A model generated the notes under the pieces. The model had not been told where the DNA came from, did no database searches, and saw nothing but the letters and a program-made list of their open reading frames with translations. Of a stretch of 24,283 nt of DNA, positions 13,779 to 21,126 are shown in pieces. Position 1 is the stretch's first letter. Each line of letters begins with the position of its first letter. Origin of the DNA: Cyanobacteria bacterium UBA7694 (GTDB taxonomy: Bacteria > Cyanobacteriota > Sericytochromatia > UBA7694). The stretch spans positions 1-24,283 of the forward strand of contig DLGM01000470.1 in assembly GCA_002482705.1 (NCBI GenBank). Direction: 5' to 3'. The translations under genes and the position numbers were made by a program.

Positions 13779-16700
13779 TGCTCAAAAATTTAATTGGTTG
13801 GTGTGCCCGCACCCCTTGGATGGTACTCTTTTTAGCCCTTATGTTGGGTTTGGCGGGGCTGTGGTCGCTCAAAGAAACACCTTTGGACGCCATTCCCGAT
13901 TTGTCGGACGTGCAGGTGATTGTGTTTACCGAGTGGCCGGGGCGCAGCCCAGATTTGGTTGAAGATCAGGTGACTTACCCGATTACCAGTACCTTATTGT
14001 CAGCCCCCAAAGTGAAAGCCGTACGGGCACAGTCGATGTTTGGCATGTCGTTTGTATATGCCATCTTTGAAGATGGCACCGATATGTATTGGGCGCGCAG
14101 TCGCGTTTTGGAATATATGGGTTCGGTGCGCGAACAGCTCCCGGAGGGGGTCAACCCAACCCTGGGCCCAGATGCCAGCGGCGTGGGCTGGGGCTTTCAG
14201 TATGCCCTGATAGATGAAACCGGCCAGCACAACCTAGCGGATTTGCGCAGCTTTCAAGACTGGAATTTACGTTACCTGCTGCGCAGCGTACCGGGCGTGG
14301 CTGACGTGGCCAGCATTGGCGGTTTTGTCAAACAATACCAAATTACCCTCGACCCCCACACCTTGCAAAGTTATCAACTCTCGCTAGAGGATATCTCGCA
14401 AGCGGTGCGCCGCAGCAACAATGACGTGGGCGGGCGCAGCATTGAAATGACCGGGCGCGAATATATGGTGCGCGGGCGCGGTTATATTCGCACCCTCGAA
14501 GACCTGGAAAACGTGGTGGTGAAAACGGCCCCGGGCGGCACCCCAGTGTTGCTCAAACACATTGCCCGTATCCAGCTTGGCCCCGAGCTACGGCGTGGGG
14601 TTGCCGAGCTTGATGGACGCGGTGAAGTGGCTGGGGGCATTGTGGTCGTTCGCTTTGGCGAAAATGTAGTTGATGTTTTAGAGCGGGTCAAAACCAAAAT
14701 CGCCGAGGCCGAAAAAACCTTTCCGGCGGGTATTAAGCTGGTAGTGACTTATGACCGCTCCGACCTGATTCACCAGTCGGTGGCGACTTTGCGCAAGACC
14801 TTGCTCGAAGAGTGTTTGGTCGTGAGCTTGGTGTGCATTATCTTTCTGTTTCATGTGCGCAGCGCCTTGGTAGCCATTATTACGCTGCCCTTGGCGGTAT
14901 TGGTGGCGTTTATTCCCATGAAACTGATGGGTGTTTCGGCCAATATTATGTCGTTAGGGGGCATTGCCATTGCCATTGGCGAAATGGTCGACTCGGCGAT
15001 TGTGATGGTTGAAAATGCCCATAAAAAGCTTGAACAATTCCCTGAGCGAGATCGCAAAGAAGTCATTATTCAAGCGGCGCAGGAAGTTGGCCCATCGCTG
15101 TTTTCAGCGCTTTTAATTATTACCATTTCGTTTTTTCCGGTATTTATTTTGCAGGATCAGGAAGGGCGTTTATTTAAGCCTTTGGCCTATACCAAAAGTT
15201 TTGCCATGTTCTTTGGGGCCTGTTTGTCGGTGACCCTGGTACCGGCCCTGATGGTGTGGTTTATTCGCGGTAAAATATATCCTGAACATAAAAACCCTGT
15301 CACCCGTTTGCTGATTTGGCTCTATGAGCCCGTGGCTCGTATCGCCCTGCGTTTTCGGATGCTGGTTATCTTGGGGGCAGTGGCTGCGGTTGCAATCACA
15401 ATACCCATTTATGGGGGGCTGGGCTCAGAGTTTATGCCCCGTCTGTGGGAAGGAACCAGCATGTATATGCCCACCACCTTGCCCGGTGTCTCAATCACCG
15501 AAGCCACCAAAATGTTACAGGTGCAAAACAAGCTGTTAAAAACGCTCCCGGAAGTGGCTACCGTGTTTGGCAAAGTGGGCCGGGCCGAAACCCCCACCGA
15601 CCCTGCCCCCCTGAGCATGGTCGAAACGGTGATCACCTTTAAACCCCCTGACCAGTGGCGACCCGGCATGACCCCCCAAAAGCTTGAAACCGAAATGAAC
15701 CAGTTATTACAGCTGCCCGGTGTCAGCAATGGCTGGACCATGCCGATTAAAGGGCGTATTGATATGCTCGCAACGGGAGTACGCACCCCTTTGGGCATTA
15801 AAATATTCGGCCCCGAATTGTCCGAAATTGAGCAATTGGGCCGCCACATTGAAGCCCAGTTGAAACCCTTGCCCGGTACCCGCAATGTCTTTTTTGAACG
15901 GGTAGAAGGGGGTTTTTACCTCGATTTTGACATTAAGCGCGAGGCGGCAGCCCGGTATGGGTTGCGTATAGGGGACATTGAGGATGTGATCGAAGCGGCC
16001 GTTGGTGGCATGAACGTTTCTAATACGATTGAGGGGCGCGAGCGTTACCCGATCCAAATTCGTTATGCCCGCGAACTGCGCGACGACCCCGAACAGCTCA
16101 AGCGCATTTTGGTCATGACTCCCAATGGCTCGCCTGTACCGTTGATGCAGGTGGCCGATATCCGGGTCACCACTGGCCCCCCCATGATTCGCAGCGAAGG
16201 GGGACAACTGTTGGGCATTGTGTTTATTGACCCCAAGCCTGAAATTGATCCGGGCACCTACGTCACCCAAGCCGATCAGGTTTTGCAGACTCTGAACATG
16301 AAGCCCGGTTATCGCTTAGAGTGGAGCGGTCAGTATGAGTTTATGAAACGCGCCACCCAGCGTCTGCTGCTGGTGGTGCCTGTGACCCTGCTGCTGATCT
16401 TCCTGCTTTTATACCAAAACTTTAAATCGATCACCGAAGCCCTGATGGTCATGCTCTCCCTGCCCTTTGCGATGGTGGGGGCCTTCTGGGCCTTGCAATT
16501 GCTGGGTTACAACCTGAGTGTGGCGGTCTGGGTCGGCATTATTGCCCTGACCGGGGTGGCCGCCGAAACCGGCATTGTCATGCTCTTATACCTAGATGAG
16601 GTCTACCACAGTCGTTTAGCTGCGGGCACCTTAACCACCCGCAGCGATTTATTAGAAGCCATTGTTGAAGGGGCTGTCATGCGCGTTCGACCCAAGCTCA

Positions 16701-16900
16701 TGACCGTGATTACGACGGTGGTGGGTTTGCTGCCGATTATGTACTCCCATGAAATTGGGTCTGACATTATGAAGCCGTTTACCGCCCCACTGATTGGCGG
16801 CATGGTGAGTTCAACGCTTTTGACCCTGATTGTGATTCCGTGCCTGTATATGCTGTGGAAAGAGAGGGCTTTGCCCCGTGGCACCCATGCTTCGCTGTAG
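13778..16900 (+). CDS. cusA: CusA-type heavy-metal efflux RND pump, Cu(I)/Ag(I) class
   Basis: 1040 residues, the usual length of HME-RND pumps, with an intact 12-helix RND layout (first helix WMVLFLALMLGLAGLW; IAIAIGEMVDSAIVMVEN in helix 4). D405 in helix 4 matches the proton-relay Asp of E. coli CusA in position. The three methionines of the metal site are present with identical spacing: M564 (SMYMPTT), M614 (LSMVETV) and M663 (IDMLATG), against 573/623/672 in E. coli. This supports Cu(I)/Ag(I) rather than Zn/Co/Cd specificity. It exports metal from periplasm or cytosol through the adaptor and channel encoded just upstream, using the proton gradient. The frame is complete. Confidence 0.95.
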   Translation: MLKNLIGWCARTPWMVLFLALMLGLAGLWSLKETPLDAIPDLSDVQVIVFTEWPGRSPDLVEDQVTYPITSTLLSAPKVKAVRAQSMFGMSFVYAIFEDGTDMYWARSRVLEYMGSVREQLPEGVNPTLGPDASGVGWGFQYALIDETGQHNLADLRSFQDWNLRYLLRSVPGVADVASIGGFVKQYQITLDPHTLQSYQLSLEDISQAVRRSNNDVGGRSIEMTGREYMVRGRGYIRTLEDLENVVVKTAPGGTPVLLKHIARIQLGPELRRGVAELDGRGEVAGGIVVVRFGENVVDVLERVKTKIAEAEKTFPAGIKLVVTYDRSDLIHQSVATLRKTLLEECLVVSLVCIIFLFHVRSALVAIITLPLAVLVAFIPMKLMGVSANIMSLGGIAIAIGEMVDSAIVMVENAHKKLEQFPERDRKEVIIQAAQEVGPSLFSALLIITISFFPVFILQDQEGRLFKPLAYTKSFAMFFGACLSVTLVPALMVWFIRGKIYPEHKNPVTRLLIWLYEPVARIALRFRMLVILGAVAAVAITIPIYGGLGSEFMPRLWEGTSMYMPTTLPGVSITEATKMLQVQNKLLKTLPEVATVFGKVGRAETPTDPAPLSMVETVITFKPPDQWRPGMTPQKLETEMNQLLQLPGVSNGWTMPIKGRIDMLATGVRTPLGIKIFGPELSEIEQLGRHIEAQLKPLPGTRNVFFERVEGGFYLDFDIKREAAARYGLRIGDIEDVIEAAVGGMNVSNTIEGRERYPIQIRYARELRDDPEQLKRILVMTPNGSPVPLMQVADIRVTTGPPMIRSEGGQLLGIVFIDPKPEIDPGTYVTQADQVLQTLNMKPGYRLEWSGQYEFMKRATQRLLLVVPVTLLLIFLLLYQNFKSITEALMVMLSLPFAMVGAFWALQLLGYNLSVAVWVGIIALTGVAAETGIVMLLYLDEVYHSRLAAGTLTTRSDLLEAIVEGAVMRVRPKLMTVITTVVGLLPIMYSHEIGSDIMKPFTAPLIGGMVSSTLLTLIVIPCLYMLWKERALPRGTHASL

Positions 16901-17747
16901 TTTATTGTTGGTCTTGCTTTTGTCTCAGGCCGGGTGGGCTGCTGAGAATCCGCCCGCAACCGAGGTGCTTTCCCCTTCTGAGATTGTTTCTGAGGTTGTT
17001 GCCCCGGAACAGTCCTGGACTTTGCCCCCAGAAGCGCGGGTGTTATTGCAGGGGTTATCGTACCCGGTGGGGTTGGGCTATTGGTTCAGCGGTGACACGA
17101 CCCGTGGGACTGCTTATGCGGCTGGGCAACTGGGTCTTTTGGCCGCTGGGATGTTGGCCAGCCCCTACGCCCCCACAGCGGATCTGCCCCTGATCTTTGG
17201 GCAACTTGGCCTGTGGCGCTGGGGGCTGAGTATGGCCGAATTAGCACAGTTGAACCCCTCACTTTCCCTACCCATTACCCATGGCCCCCTGCTGACCCAG
17301 CCCTGGCTATTCAATAGCGGCCTGCCTGCCTTGGTGGGTGGGGGTTATCGCTGGGATGCAACGCCTTTACCGGAAGGGGTTTGGCAGCCCCTGTATCTGG
17401 CGCTGCAACTCCAGGCAGCGATGCCCATTAATGGCGCGGCGATAGTGGCTGGTTCGGGTTTGGGGGCTGGTTGGCGCTGGGGCGACGAAGCCCTGAGCCT
17501 TCGGGCTGGCCTGCACTGGGGCGTGTGGCAACGCTGGAATCTGGCCCCAGACTTGGCCCGGCGCACCTGGCAGGGGCCAGTGGGTGAGGTTCTGCTCGAC
17601 TGGCGTTTGGGCGCTGGCCTATTCCTGGGGCTGGGTTTACAAACCGGGCCGCTGTTTGGCCCCGGTGAACCTATGGATGGAATGGATACAGTCGAAACTG
17701 TACTTTGGCTGGTACAGCCGATGCTTTCTTTGCAAGGTCATTATTGA
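16878..17747 (+). CDS. Unrecognised exported protein translationally coupled to the pump
   Basis: 289 residues. It starts 23 bases before the pump stop at a GTG preceded by AGAGGG at nine bases; an ATG at 16887 is the alternative. A signal peptide (LLLVLLLSQAGWA) is clear. Residues about 55-110 are hydrophobic and Gly-rich (LSYPVGLGYWFSGDTTRG, AAGQLGLLAAGMLA). From about 150 onward alternating Trp/Tyr/Leu strands (LYLALQLQAAMPI, LSLRAGLHWGVWQRW, LDWRLGAGLFLGLGLQ) suggest a beta-barrel or beta-rich envelope protein. I recognise no family. Overlap with the pump implies a role linked to metal export or outer-membrane state. Confidence 0.7.
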   Translation: MAPMLRCSLLLVLLLSQAGWAAENPPATEVLSPSEIVSEVVAPEQSWTLPPEARVLLQGLSYPVGLGYWFSGDTTRGTAYAAGQLGLLAAGMLASPYAPTADLPLIFGQLGLWRWGLSMAELAQLNPSLSLPITHGPLLTQPWLFNSGLPALVGGGYRWDATPLPEGVWQPLYLALQLQAAMPINGAAIVAGSGLGAGWRWGDEALSLRAGLHWGVWQRWNLAPDLARRTWQGPVGEVLLDWRLGAGLFLGLGLQTGPLFGPGEPMDGMDTVETVLWLVQPMLSLQGHY

Positions 17748-17858
17748 GATAGGAGTGCAACAGGGACGCCGGTCTGTTTAGCGATTTTGCCAAGCATGAC
17801 CGGCCCGATCTCTTATCATCGAAAACATAAACCTAATGCAGGGACGAAGGGTTTCAAC

Positions 17859-18578
17859 TTATAATCCGCGGTTCATGCGCTGCAAAACGTCCTGATATTT
17901 GGTGATCTGTGAGGGATCATTTTTGAGCTGGCGACCCACCCAATTATCAGGGCCGGTAGCGACCCAAACACCTTTGGGATTAAAGCTAAACACCGGAGTC
18001 AGATCGACGCGTTTGCTTGGGGGCAGGGCCAGGGTTGAGAGGTTGTCCAAAATCAGCGACTGCTGGTTGGTATCTTTATAACCCAGTACCATATGTGCTT
18101 GGGTTTGGTCGGCTTTGACATACATCATGTGCAGGCGGCTTTCGGGGATACCCAATTCTTTGAGGGCTTGGTATTTGGCAATGGCGTAGTCTTCACAGTC
18201 ACCCTTGCCCGATTTCAGGGTTTCGCGCGGGGTTTGCCAATAATCTTTGACACCCTGATTGGCCTGATCACTGGTATAACGAATTTCGTCATTAAAGAAG
18301 GTGTTGACCCGGTTGACCTGGAACAGCTCGGGTTTGCCGCGCAGCTCGCTGAGCAGGGCCTGATAACGCTCGTCGCGGGAGGTGCGGGGCGTATCACTGA
18401 ACATGCTCACATGGGTACGGCTTGAGCCTTGGGTGGCGGGGGCGGCCTGTTGTAACTGATCCGTGATATCCAGTGTGGCTGTAGGGTGGGTGGGGGCAGC
18501 CAGGGGACGGGCCGGAACCGGAGGTGCTGCCACCGGGGCAGAAGCAGGAGCTGTAAGGGGCTGTGACTGAATTTGCAT
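17859..18578 (-). CDS. BTLCP/LapG-type transglutaminase-like cysteine proteinase
   Basis: 239 residues. The C-terminal 150 residues form the bacterial transglutaminase-like cysteine proteinase fold. The triad is C128 (GKGDCEDYAIAKY), H162 (QAHMVLGY) and D178 (LILDNLSTL). The preceding VNTFFNDEIRYTSD motif is also typical of LapG, which cleaves an adhesin in the periplasm under c-di-GMP control. The first 60 residues are Pro/Ala-rich (PVAAPPVPARPLAAP) with no hydrophobic signal peptide, so export is uncertain. No LapD-like partner or adhesin is in the window. The start ATG has no Shine-Dalgarno but lies seven bases after a -10 box. Confidence 0.8.
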   Translation of the reverse strand: MQIQSQPLTAPASAPVAAPPVPARPLAAPTHPTATLDITDQLQQAAPATQGSSRTHVSMFSDTPRTSRDERYQALLSELRGKPELFQVNRVNTFFNDEIRYTSDQANQGVKDYWQTPRETLKSGKGDCEDYAIAKYQALKELGIPESRLHMMYVKADQTQAHMVLGYKDTNQQSLILDNLSTLALPPSKRVDLTPVFSFNPKGVWVATGPDNWVGRQLKNDPSQITKYQDVLQRMNRGL

Positions 18579-18585
18579 AGGTTAT

Positions 18586-18614
18586 ATTCTAATTGTTTTT
18601 GGCCTGAAAATCAA
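18586..18614 (-). promoter_or_regulatory. Sigma-70-type promoter giving a leaderless transcript of the cysteine proteinase
   Basis: On the minus strand TTGATT (18614-18609), a 17-base spacer and TAGAAT (18591-18586) match the consensus at 4/6 and 5/6. The -10 is seven bases from the ATG, so transcription should start at or beside the start codon. No ribosome site is present in the intervening bases. Confidence 0.6.
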
Positions 18615-18687
18615 ATGCTTGTGACGCGGGGTCAGAATGCCGAAATTTTCAGTGGCCCGCCGTGTATCCTGAGGGGCAAACTAAATA

Positions 18688-18696
18688 TGGTAAAAT
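18688..18696 (+). promoter_or_regulatory. Extended -10 promoter (TGGTAAAAT) for the unknown lipoprotein
   Basis: TG-G-TAAAAT is a 5/6 -10 match with the extended TG element. The predicted start near 18703 gives a leader of about 26 bases containing GAGG before the GTG start. No clear -35 is visible. Confidence 0.5.
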
Positions 18697-18728
18697 GCAC
18701 TCAACTTTATCTTATCCCGAGGTTTACC

Positions 18729-19304
18729 GTGAAAAAAGTACTCTTGTTAAGCTTGTTGCTGTCGGCGTGTGCCGCTCCCACAGTGTCCACTCCTGATGGG
18801 GTATCCCCTTCTTCTTCCCCTTCACCGACGGTTTCATCCCAGCCCTCTGCTCCCCCGGCCTCATCCCAACCCACTACACCTGCTAACAGCGCTCTGGCCT
18901 ATGCGGGCAAAACCCAGGATCGCACCAATCCCACCGTGAACGCCGGGACTGACGGCAAAAATGATCACACCTTTGTGTATACCCATGCCTTTGCCAGTGC
19001 CGTTTCGATTCAGGAAATTGTCATTAGCCGCATTGAGAATGGCCAACCTTTGCAGGTAACCGGGTGGAGTACCGGCACACAACGCCCTTATTGGTTATTG
19101 AGTGTCTGGGCCAACGGTGCCAACCTTACCGAATCAGGCAAAAAAACGCCCGTTGCCGAGCTTTCTGGGACCGTGAAATTTGAAATGTTCGGGGCTGATC
19201 CTGTGGGTGATGACCTGTCTAAACCCGGAACGGTTTATGAATTACTGATCGTTTACAGTGAGGGTGGAGCACCCAAACAGCTTACCCAACGGGTTACCCT
19301 TTAA
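18729..19304 (+). CDS. Lipoprotein of unknown function with a low-complexity linker
   Basis: 191 residues beginning at a GTG preceded by GAGG at six bases; the open frame upstream has no signal sequence of its own and overlaps the divergent gene. Lipobox is LLLSAC (Cys at about 14). A Ser/Pro/Thr-rich linker follows (about 20-55). The globular remainder has strands THAFASAVSIQEIVISRI, PYWLLSVWANG, LSGTVKFEMFG and VYELLIVYSEG and looks like a small beta-sandwich. I know no family for it. It has its own promoter and terminator, so it is monocistronic. Confidence 0.7.
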   Translation: MKKVLLLSLLLSACAAPTVSTPDGVSPSSSPSPTVSSQPSAPPASSQPTTPANSALAYAGKTQDRTNPTVNAGTDGKNDHTFVYTHAFASAVSIQEIVISRIENGQPLQVTGWSTGTQRPYWLLSVWANGANLTESGKKTPVAELSGTVKFEMFGADPVGDDLSKPGTVYELLIVYSEGGAPKQLTQRVTL

Positions 19305-19351
19305 GCTCCAAACGGGCGTAAACGTAAGTTTCCCGCAGCAATAAAAACGCC

Positions 19352-19395
19352 AGGCCTGAGCCAACCCCGCCACTTGACGGGGTTGGCTCAGGCCT
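19352..19395. terminator. Bidirectional intrinsic terminator with 18-bp stem
   Basis: AGGCCTGAGCCAACCCCG pairs perfectly with its complement at 19378-19395 around an 8-base loop. A TTTT lies five bases downstream on the plus strand, and GGCGTTTTTATT follows on the minus strand. It sits between two convergent genes and can serve both. Confidence 0.85.
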
Positions 19396-19418
19396 AACCC
19401 TTTTGCCCAGCGTGGCAT

Positions 19419-19778
19419 TTAAGCGGTAACACCTAAACGTTCCCAGTTCAGGGGCAGTTCTTCACCAATCCAGCGGGCCAATTCCCCATGATTGGCAATT
19501 TCGTCATGGGTTAAGGGGTGCACCAAAATGGGCAAATTGCCGTGGTTGTCTTCTAAAAAAGAGGTCATGGCGTCGTAGAGTTCACCAGCAAACTCAATTT
19601 CAAACATCGGCCACAGATGGGGGCCCACCAGCCGGTCTACCAAGGGGTAAATGGTGACCAGATGGGGAATATTCTGGCAGCGGGTTTGTAAATCGGCGTG
19701 GAGGTGCAGGGCTTCGTTGCGATGTTCCCAATCATAATAAACGTGGGCGTGAAAATCCATAAGACGGCTCGCATTCAT
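19419..19778 (-). CDS. DOPA 4,5-dioxygenase-family protein
   Basis: 119 residues, the full usual length of the DOPA 4,5-dioxygenase-like family. Signature positions are H10 and H12 (DFHAHVYYD), the strand IPHLVTIYPLVDRLVG, H54 (GPHLWPMFEIEF) and H87/H91/H97 (LVHPLTHDEIANH). Some family members perform extradiol cleavage of catechols; most bacterial ones are uncharacterised, so the substrate is unknown. No export signal. Start chosen at the first ATG; M7 (MDFHAHVYY) also fits the family start and would have a 22-base leader. Followed by a strong terminator and not part of an operon. Confidence 0.85.
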   Translation of the reverse strand: MNASRLMDFHAHVYYDWEHRNEALHLHADLQTRCQNIPHLVTIYPLVDRLVGPHLWPMFEIEFAGELYDAMTSFLEDNHGNLPILVHPLTHDEIANHGELARWIGEELPLNWERLGVTA

Positions 19779-19789
19779 TGTTTTTCTGT

Positions 19790-19795
19790 ATTATA
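19790..19795 (-). promoter_or_regulatory. -10 box (TATAAT) close to the dioxygenase-like gene
   Basis: The minus strand reads CCCGGTATAATACAG, with the hexamer ending 11 bases before the ATG. A start about seven bases on leaves a leader of roughly four bases without a ribosome site. The same CGGTATAAT appears before the propeller gene. No good -35 is visible. Confidence 0.45.
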
Positions 19796-19920
19796 CCGGG
19801 TGTCTTGAGCACCTACCGAGCAGAAGGGTGTATACGTTTGCAAAGCGGCAAAAATCAATAACGCAACGTGTAAATAAGCCGGGGGAGATGAGATTTAGCC
19901 CTGATTTGTTCTGATTGCGC

Positions 19921-19949
19921 TTGAATTAAGGTTAAGAATGCGATAAGAT
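19921..19949 (+). promoter_or_regulatory. Sigma-70-type promoter for the phospholipase-like lipoprotein
   Basis: TTGAAT (19921-19926), a 17-base spacer and TAAGAT (19944-19949) match the consensus well. The predicted start near 19956 gives a leader of about 37 bases that contains GGAGAG eight bases before the ATG at 19993. Confidence 0.6.
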
Positions 19950-19992
19950 AACTACAACTTGGGATCCTTCTTTTGTGATTTGGAGAGTTCTT

Positions 19993-21003
19993 ATGCGTCG
20001 CTCCCTCTGCCTGTCCCTCCTGGGTACTCTTGCGTTGGTTGCCTGCCAAGCTACATCCCAGCCCCAGCTTCAGCCCGCTTCCCTGAACCCTGATTTGCGC
20101 CAACAGTCTGCTACAGGTGCCCTTCTGGCTCCACTTAAGCTGCCCCTCAGCCCTACCCTGTTGCGAGAGCTTCAGCAGCCTGATTCTGAGCCTGAACCCC
20201 GTGATCAGGCCTATAACGAGTCATTGGTCAACAAAATCCTGACTTCCCATTATGTGCATGCCCACAGTTATTATTTTGACCATCTCGACAGCGCTGGGCG
20301 CTCAACGGTCGAAGTGATTCTCAGTCACGATGGCCACCAGCAGGCCGCTGATTGGGTCAAGCACTGGCGCAAAACCTTGAGTGAAGGCTCCGAGTGGCCT
20401 GATCGCAATAGCACCACATACAACGGGCGTTTTACCGCCCTTGAACATGGACAGGTCAGCCGCACCAAGGGTTGGTTTATGTTCCGCAATGCCAGTACCA
20501 AGGCCCAAGAGTATTACCAACTGGCGCTGAAAGCATGGCACCCCGACTTGCCACCTACGCACCGGGCCCAAACCGAAGCCTGGGCTTGGTTAGGGCGCAC
20601 CAGCCACTTTTTACAGGATATGACCGTGCCTTTCCACACCAAGTCGATGGTTCGCCCGGCGCAAGCCCTGTACCACCACGGTTATGAGGTGACCAGCGAA
20701 GAGCGCTTTGATGAATACATGCCGGGCCGCAATAACAATCCCCATGGCGTGTGGCTCAATGGCGGCCCCTATCCTGCTACCGGGCCTTGGGGCCTCTATT
20801 ATCCGCCCGGTACTTCTGCTGAAGCCATGATTATCCAGATGGCCGACCAGTCGGAAAAGTTTTATAAGCTGGTCAACCGCCTGCAAAACAACCGTGAAGG
20901 CAACTGGGAAAAAAGCCGTGCGGTCATGATTCCCACGGGTGCCAAGTTGACCTCTGGATTGGTGATGGCTTACCTTCAAGAAGTAGGGGCCTTGCGCCCT
21001 TAA
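19993..21003 (+). CDS. Zinc-dependent phospholipase C-like lipoprotein
   Basis: 336 residues; ATG chosen for GGAGAG six bases upstream, the in-frame GTG at 19975 being upstream of that site. Lipobox Cys18 (LLGTLALVAC). The zinc-ligand pattern of bacterial phospholipase C is present: H205-x3-D209-x5-H215 (SHFLQDMTVPFHTK), then H228-x3-E232 (LYHHGYEVT), matching H118/D122/H128/H142/E146 of the B. cereus enzyme in order and spacing. Other His/Asp candidates (HYVHAHSYYFDHLD) lie near residues 86-99. It probably hydrolyses phospholipid head groups or a related phosphoester at the cell surface or periplasm. A terminator follows. The unusual lipid anchor is noted as a finding. Confidence 0.75.
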   Translation: MRRSLCLSLLGTLALVACQATSQPQLQPASLNPDLRQQSATGALLAPLKLPLSPTLLRELQQPDSEPEPRDQAYNESLVNKILTSHYVHAHSYYFDHLDSAGRSTVEVILSHDGHQQAADWVKHWRKTLSEGSEWPDRNSTTYNGRFTALEHGQVSRTKGWFMFRNASTKAQEYYQLALKAWHPDLPPTHRAQTEAWAWLGRTSHFLQDMTVPFHTKSMVRPAQALYHHGYEVTSEERFDEYMPGRNNNPHGVWLNGGPYPATGPWGLYYPPGTSAEAMIIQMADQSEKFYKLVNRLQNNREGNWEKSRAVMIPTGAKLTSGLVMAYLQEVGALRP

Positions 21004-21026
21004 TTTGGGGGCCATTCCCTGTTTTG

Positions 21027-21059
21027 AAAAGCCCTGGCATTTTAGATGCCAGGGCTTTT
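21027..21059 (+). terminator. Intrinsic terminator after the phospholipase-like gene
   Basis: AAAAGCCCTGGCAT and its perfect complement ATGCCAGGGCTTTT enclose TTTAG. The right arm ends in the T4 tract. A 14-bp stem with a U tract is a textbook rho-independent terminator. Confidence 0.9.
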
Positions 21060-21110
21060 CACATAGCCGGTTTGGACACACCGATATCCATTCTAAAATA
21101 TCTAATTTTC

Positions 21111-21119
21111 TGGTAATAT
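21111..21119 (+). promoter_or_regulatory. Extended -10 promoter (TGGTAATAT) before the P460-like gene
   Basis: TG-G-TAATAT ends seven bases before the ATG, so transcription should begin at the start codon. TTCTAA at 21091-21096 is a weak -35 at 17 bases. The intervening AAGG is too close to the ATG (three bases) to serve as a normal ribosome site. Confidence 0.5.
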
Positions 21120-21126
21120 AAGGTCT

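Noticed and set aside
15707..16270. A 187-codon minus-strand open frame inside the pump gene
   Set aside because: The pump frame is intact and conserved throughout this stretch.
17768..17804. GCCGGTC/GACCGGC inverted repeat between the convergent genes after the metal operon
   Set aside because: A 7-bp stem with a 23-base loop and no T tract is too weak to call a terminator.
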